Source of the DNA: Rotaria sp. Silwood1
Lineage: Eukaryota > Rotifera > Eurotatoria > Philodinida > Philodinidae
DNA: 64,000 nt
Assembly (NCBI GenBank): GCA_905250075.1
Contig: CAJNOP010000024.1
Coordinates: 368,508 to 432,507 of the forward strand
Direction of reading: 5' to 3'
The notes below the pieces were generated by a model. It saw only the letters and a list, made by a program, of their open reading frames with translations, ran no database searches and was not told the DNA's origin. How positions within the stretch are numbered: position 1 is the first letter of the stretch; every line of letters begins with the position of its first letter. The position numbers were made by a program, and so were the translations under genes. Positions 61,801 through 64,000 of this stretch are shown piece by piece.

Positions 61801-63939
61801 CTTTTTTTTTAATTAGAATATTCAACAAAGTCGATTACAATGTGAACAAAATATGAAACAATTAGAAACACTTGCTACAACTGGATTTATTCATTCGACT
61901 AAAAAAGAATCTATTCGAACCCAAATGCGGTAATATTAAAAATAAATACAAAATTTTTTTGTTTTTGTTTTTGTAAATAGAAAATTGAATAATTTAGAAC
62001 ATTAAAACTTCAATTAAATGAACTAAATGAATTATTTTCAACAATTCAACAAGATTTACGTACACGTTCACAAGCATGTGAACTTGTTCAAACATGTATT
62101 GATGAAATGAATTTATTTCTTAATTCATTACAAATACAATCAAATGATAATGAAATAGTTTCATTAACATGGATTCAAAATCTACGCGTAATTTTTTTTT
62201 GTTTTTATTAATCATAGAAAATTTACTTTTTATTAAAATCTAAAACAACAAACATTTATTACAAATCATGACAAGCATATTCATGCGACTAAAATTTACT
62301 TTGGAATTAGCATAAAAGTTAATTTAAAATCGTTGTTCGTTGCTTTTCTTGCATACTCACTGAGTTATATACAGGATAGATCATTAAAATACATATAAAA
62401 TATTTCTTAGGTAATATTCAGTGGTTATTTAAGAGAATAAGAAGAAGAAATCAAAATGAACTTTCTAAATACGCATAGAGCAAATTTTAAAAACCAATCA
62501 GTTTAAATTTTGAGATTCACGAATGTGACTATGACTTTTTGAGTACCATATTCCTTACAAAAACTCGCGTGTACCATTTTCTTGAATATTCGAAGTTTCG
62601 CAGACATTGACTTTGAAACGAAACGATTCTACAAAATCTGCTCAAGATAATATCATTGATAAAGTTCGTTGTAATGTCTTGGTATCTCTTTCATGATATT
62701 AACAATCAATATTTTATTAAGATTTTCTCTTCGAGAATGGCGAACATCTTTGTTTGGAAGTACAGACCCATAATATGTGTTTTTAATTACCAGAAACTTC
62801 AGAAGGAATAATTCGATCTTTGGAAAGATGTCATCACATTAGATAAAATCCTATCAACAATCCTATTTAATAGCAGTATTTGCTTATGTTATCCTATAAA
62901 ACAAAACTCTTTGAAATAAACTTACTAAAAAAAATTATTCTATTAGAGCCAATCGAAGTGGAGATATTTTAATTAGTGGCGAAACCAGGATTTTAACGGT
63001 GGAGGAGCTCAGCTGGTCGCACTCTAAGTCGATGGTGGGGCTCGTAAAAGTGTTTAGCTAGCGCGGCTTCGCTCGATGGTGTGGCTCAAAGCTTTGGTAG
63101 TGGAGTTTAGCCCCAGCTGGCCACCCCCTAGTCAGCAGTGTCACATATCCAAGATTTTGGAGATGCCACCACGTCTTCCGCGGGAGATGCCGCATCTCGT
63201 GCGAGAGATGCGGGTGTGGGTGTGGGGGATGCGCATCTCTAAAGGAGATCTTACATCTCCAGTGGTGAATGACCATATCTCTCGAGTGTGGGTGTCGCGT
63301 CTCCCGCTGGAGACGCGGCATCTTCCACGGGAGATGTGGTGGCATCTCCAAAATCTTGGATATGTGACACTACTCCCCCTAGTTACGCCACTAATTTTAA
63401 TTCTTTTATGATCGATCCTGTATTAAGATTATCATCTTTAATCATTGACATATATTGATATTAGCAAGTAATTCATTGATCAAAATCTATATTGATGAAC
63501 TTCTTCTTTAATATGATGTTTCAGATTTAAATTCCATAAGAATTGTGCTAACAGTTTTGTTTTCCTTGTTTTAGAATCAATTAGATCAATTTGATGTTAA
63601 ATCAAAACGTTTACGCACAGTTGATTCATTTTTAAGTCATTGTACAACTGAATTAATGCGTTCATTTGAATCAATGACAAATCGATTTCAAGTAACACGA
63701 AAAGAACTTGAAGTAAAAAACAAAAAAAAATGAAAAATTATTTTGTTGTTTATTTTGTCTTATATTAATAGACATTTATCAATGAAAATGAATTATTTTA
63801 TACACGTCAACAAGAACTTGATGTTTATTTAGTTGAATTAGATCGACATTTAAATTATTTAACGACAAATTATGAAACATTTGAAAGTATACAAAAAGAT
63901 AATCGAAGAGAATTAGATATTAAACTTGATAAACATCAA
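37884..63939 (+). CDS. SYNE1: nesprin (SYNE/MSP-300 type), 5' part; runs off the window
   Basis: Nesprins tie the nuclear envelope to actin. Exons: 37884-38019, 38380-38537, 38603-38680, 38738-38830, 41526-41620, 41859-42058, 42282-42358, 42429-42545, 42769-42908, 42986-43160, 43217-43498, 43556-43652, 43723-43928, 45758-46075, 46137-46463, 46512-46661, 46724-47430, 47495-47603, 48655-49143, 49198-49341, 49403-49726, 50756-51091, 51154-51477, 51556-51723, 52581-52879, 52938-53268, 54257-54427, 54906-55211, 55266-55427, 55531-55695, 55754-56398, 56456-56785, 56877-57017, 57072-57242, 59203-59652, 59727-59891, 59957-60405, 61567-61747, 61817-61929, 61998-62187, 63575-63712, 63772-63939. The frame holds throughout, giving 3275 residues. 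CH1 spans about 50-155, CH2 about 165-279; [13 protein letters not shown] is nesprin-like rather than plakin- or spectrin-like. Spectrin-like helices follow; [17 protein letters not shown] matches the nesprin-1 LPAPLGTIGAWLYRAE region. The CH1-CH2 linker is very short. The exon 11 acceptor (TTTGAG) is weak. The KASH end is outside. Confidence 0.92.
38831..41525 (+). other. nesprin intron 4 (2.7 kb), between the CH domains
   Basis: The largest nesprin intron. It holds the dispersed repeat shared with HEATR1 intron 16 (about 39176-39350) and the TA-flanked MITE at 40601-40798. No exon was recognised inside it, although an alternatively used exon for a longer CH1-CH2 linker could hide here. Confidence 0.6.
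40601..40798. mobile_element. mariner-like MITE (198 bp) in nesprin intron 4
   Basis: The ends are CTAGACAGTGTTTGGGATGG and, reversed from the right, CTAGACCCTGTTTGGGATGG: 20 bases with two differences. TA sits on each side (40599-40600 and 40799-40800), as expected for Tc1/mariner insertion. It has no open frame. Confidence 0.65.
41776..41800. repeat. CTT microsatellite
   Basis: Eight consecutive CTT units in nesprin intron 5, shortly before the acceptor of exon 6. Confidence 0.75.
42607..42634. repeat. GA microsatellite in nesprin intron 8
   Basis: A GA run with a single interrupting G within the 223-bp intron 8. Confidence 0.75.
43929..45757 (+). other. nesprin intron 13 (1.8 kb)
   Basis: Non-coding. 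A more GC-balanced block at about 44215-44600 yields an 89-codon frame that shows no domain. It is probably repeat-derived, but no ends were found. Confidence 0.35.
47604..48654 (+). other. nesprin intron 18 (1.05 kb)
   Basis: Non-coding. Text near 48185 resembles HEATR1 intron 5 near 15240, consistent with an old dispersed repeat. Confidence 0.35.
49998..50450. mobile_element. hAT-like MITE (453 bp) in nesprin intron 21
   Basis: The ends are CACAGATGGGTCCGGTC and, reversed from the right, CAGAGATGGAACCGGTC. Perfect 8-bp direct repeats GAATATGT lie immediately outside (49990-49997 and 50451-50458). The subterminal regions repeat ACCGG/CCGGT words in both orientations. CAGAGATGG is a common hAT terminus. 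There is no transposase frame. Confidence 0.82.
51724..52580 (+). other. nesprin intron 24 (0.86 kb)
   Basis: AT-rich non-coding DNA; nothing else recognised. Confidence 0.4.
53269..54256 (+). other. nesprin intron 26 (1.0 kb)
   Basis: Non-coding. It contains the fragment shared with HEATR1 intron 23 (about 53875-53910). Confidence 0.45.
57813..58584. mobile_element. hAT-like foldback MITE (772 bp) in nesprin intron 34
   Basis: The ends are CAAGGGGGAAAAAAGCGG and, reversed from the right, CAAGGGGGAAAAAGCGGG. Flanking 8-bp repeats are TCCCAAAC (57805-57812) and TCCCAACC (58585-58592), with one mismatch. The arms carry a degenerate tandem of about ten bases, GAGGATACAT/GGGGATCCA, running in one sense at about 57838-57945 and in the opposite sense at about 58320-58565. 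The whole could therefore fold into a long hairpin. No protein is encoded; the frames over the arms are by-products of the repeat. Confidence 0.72.
58600..59000. repeat. GTAC-rich repeat tract in nesprin intron 34
   Basis: The palindromic word GTAC appears more than a dozen times, often as AGTACTT or GAGTACA, directly after the hAT-like element. It resembles the arm of a foldback element, but matching ends were not found. Confidence 0.4.
60406..61566 (+). other. nesprin intron 37 (1.16 kb)
   Basis: Non-coding. No delimited element was found. Confidence 0.4.
62974..63393. mobile_element. hAT-like MITE (420 bp) in nesprin intron 40
   Basis: The ends are TAGTGGCGAAACCAGG and, reversed from the right, TAGTGGCGTAACTAGGGGG, very close to the common hAT terminus CAGTGGCGTAACTAGG. 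Perfect 8-bp direct repeats ATTTTAAT flank it (62966-62973 and 63394-63401). An internal inverted repeat of about 34 bases (63138-63172 against 63337-63370, containing CACATATCCAAGATTTTGG) makes a strong hairpin. GGAGATG words fill the arms. GC is far higher than in neighbouring DNA. Confidence 0.85.
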
Positions 63940-64000
63940 GTAAGATAATATTGGAAAACAATTTTTTTTTTCGTTTTTGTTTTCATACTTTAAATTCTTT

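Noticed and set aside
63058..63411. 111- and 97-codon frames rich in His, Pro and Arg
   Set aside because: They are by-products of the GGAGATG arrays in the hAT MITE at 62974-63393.
37884..63939. Plakin, beta-spectrin or dystrophin instead of nesprin
   Set aside because: The CH2 end reads IMTYIAQF and the post-CH segment WIYRAED resembles nesprin-1. Plakins have IITYVSSLYD and spectrins IITYVVAFYHYF at that place.
1..64000. tRNA or rRNA genes, or a clustered multi-gene system of a new type
   Set aside because: No cloverleaf with A/B boxes or rRNA-like block was noticed on reading. The intact genes are unrelated housekeeping genes. A tRNA scan would settle the first point.

Overview
The window is AT-rich nuclear DNA of a metazoan. 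The genes have many exons with GT..AG introns, most of them only 50-70 bp and some 0.6-3.6 kb. The closest familiar proteins are animal ones: HEATR1, SLC30A1, nesprin, BRAP, HSPA4 and MOSPD2. Very short introns, arginine written mostly as CGT/CGA, many small transposon remnants and a broken acetate-transporter gene of a fungal/bacterial-type family together suggest a small invertebrate, perhaps a rotifer. That last placement is a guess.

Layout. 1-13.4 kb is a gene-poor accessory zone. It holds a broken SatP/GPR1/FUN34-type transporter (874-1549), an unidentified decayed coding remnant (2580-3000), large inverted or foldback repeats (4.05-7.2 kb), a broken MOSPD2-like CRAL-TRIO gene (7302-7842), an apparently intact short BRAP-like gene on the minus strand (8371-9543), a broken DEAD-box helicase (10155-10640), a hAT-type MITE (10684-10882) and a broken HSP110/HSPA4 gene (11545-12640).

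13.46-32.14 kb is a complete HEATR1/UTP10 gene (28 exons, 2051 codons, reading frame kept across every junction). Its 3.6-kb intron 22 contains a complete ZnT1-type zinc transporter gene (SLC30A1, 2 exons) on the opposite strand. 32.1-37.9 kb is intergenic and holds a 510-bp near-perfect palindrome and a TTAA-flanked piggyBac-like element. From 37,884 to the right edge runs the 5' part of a giant nesprin (SYNE/MSP-300) gene: two calponin-homology domains, then spectrin-like repeats, 42 exons and 3275 codons so far. The C-terminal KASH end lies outside the window.

The intact genes have unrelated housekeeping roles: ribosome biogenesis, zinc efflux, nucleus-cytoskeleton linkage, and a BRAP-like ubiquitin/Ras-pathway adaptor. 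I see no operon-like or defence-like system. The most notable material is the mobile-element record. Four hAT-like MITEs can be delimited by 8-bp target duplications, two piggyBac-like elements by TTAA, one mariner-like element by TA, and one GC-rich foldback element by 9-bp direct repeats. Five of these sit inside introns and help explain why those introns are long.
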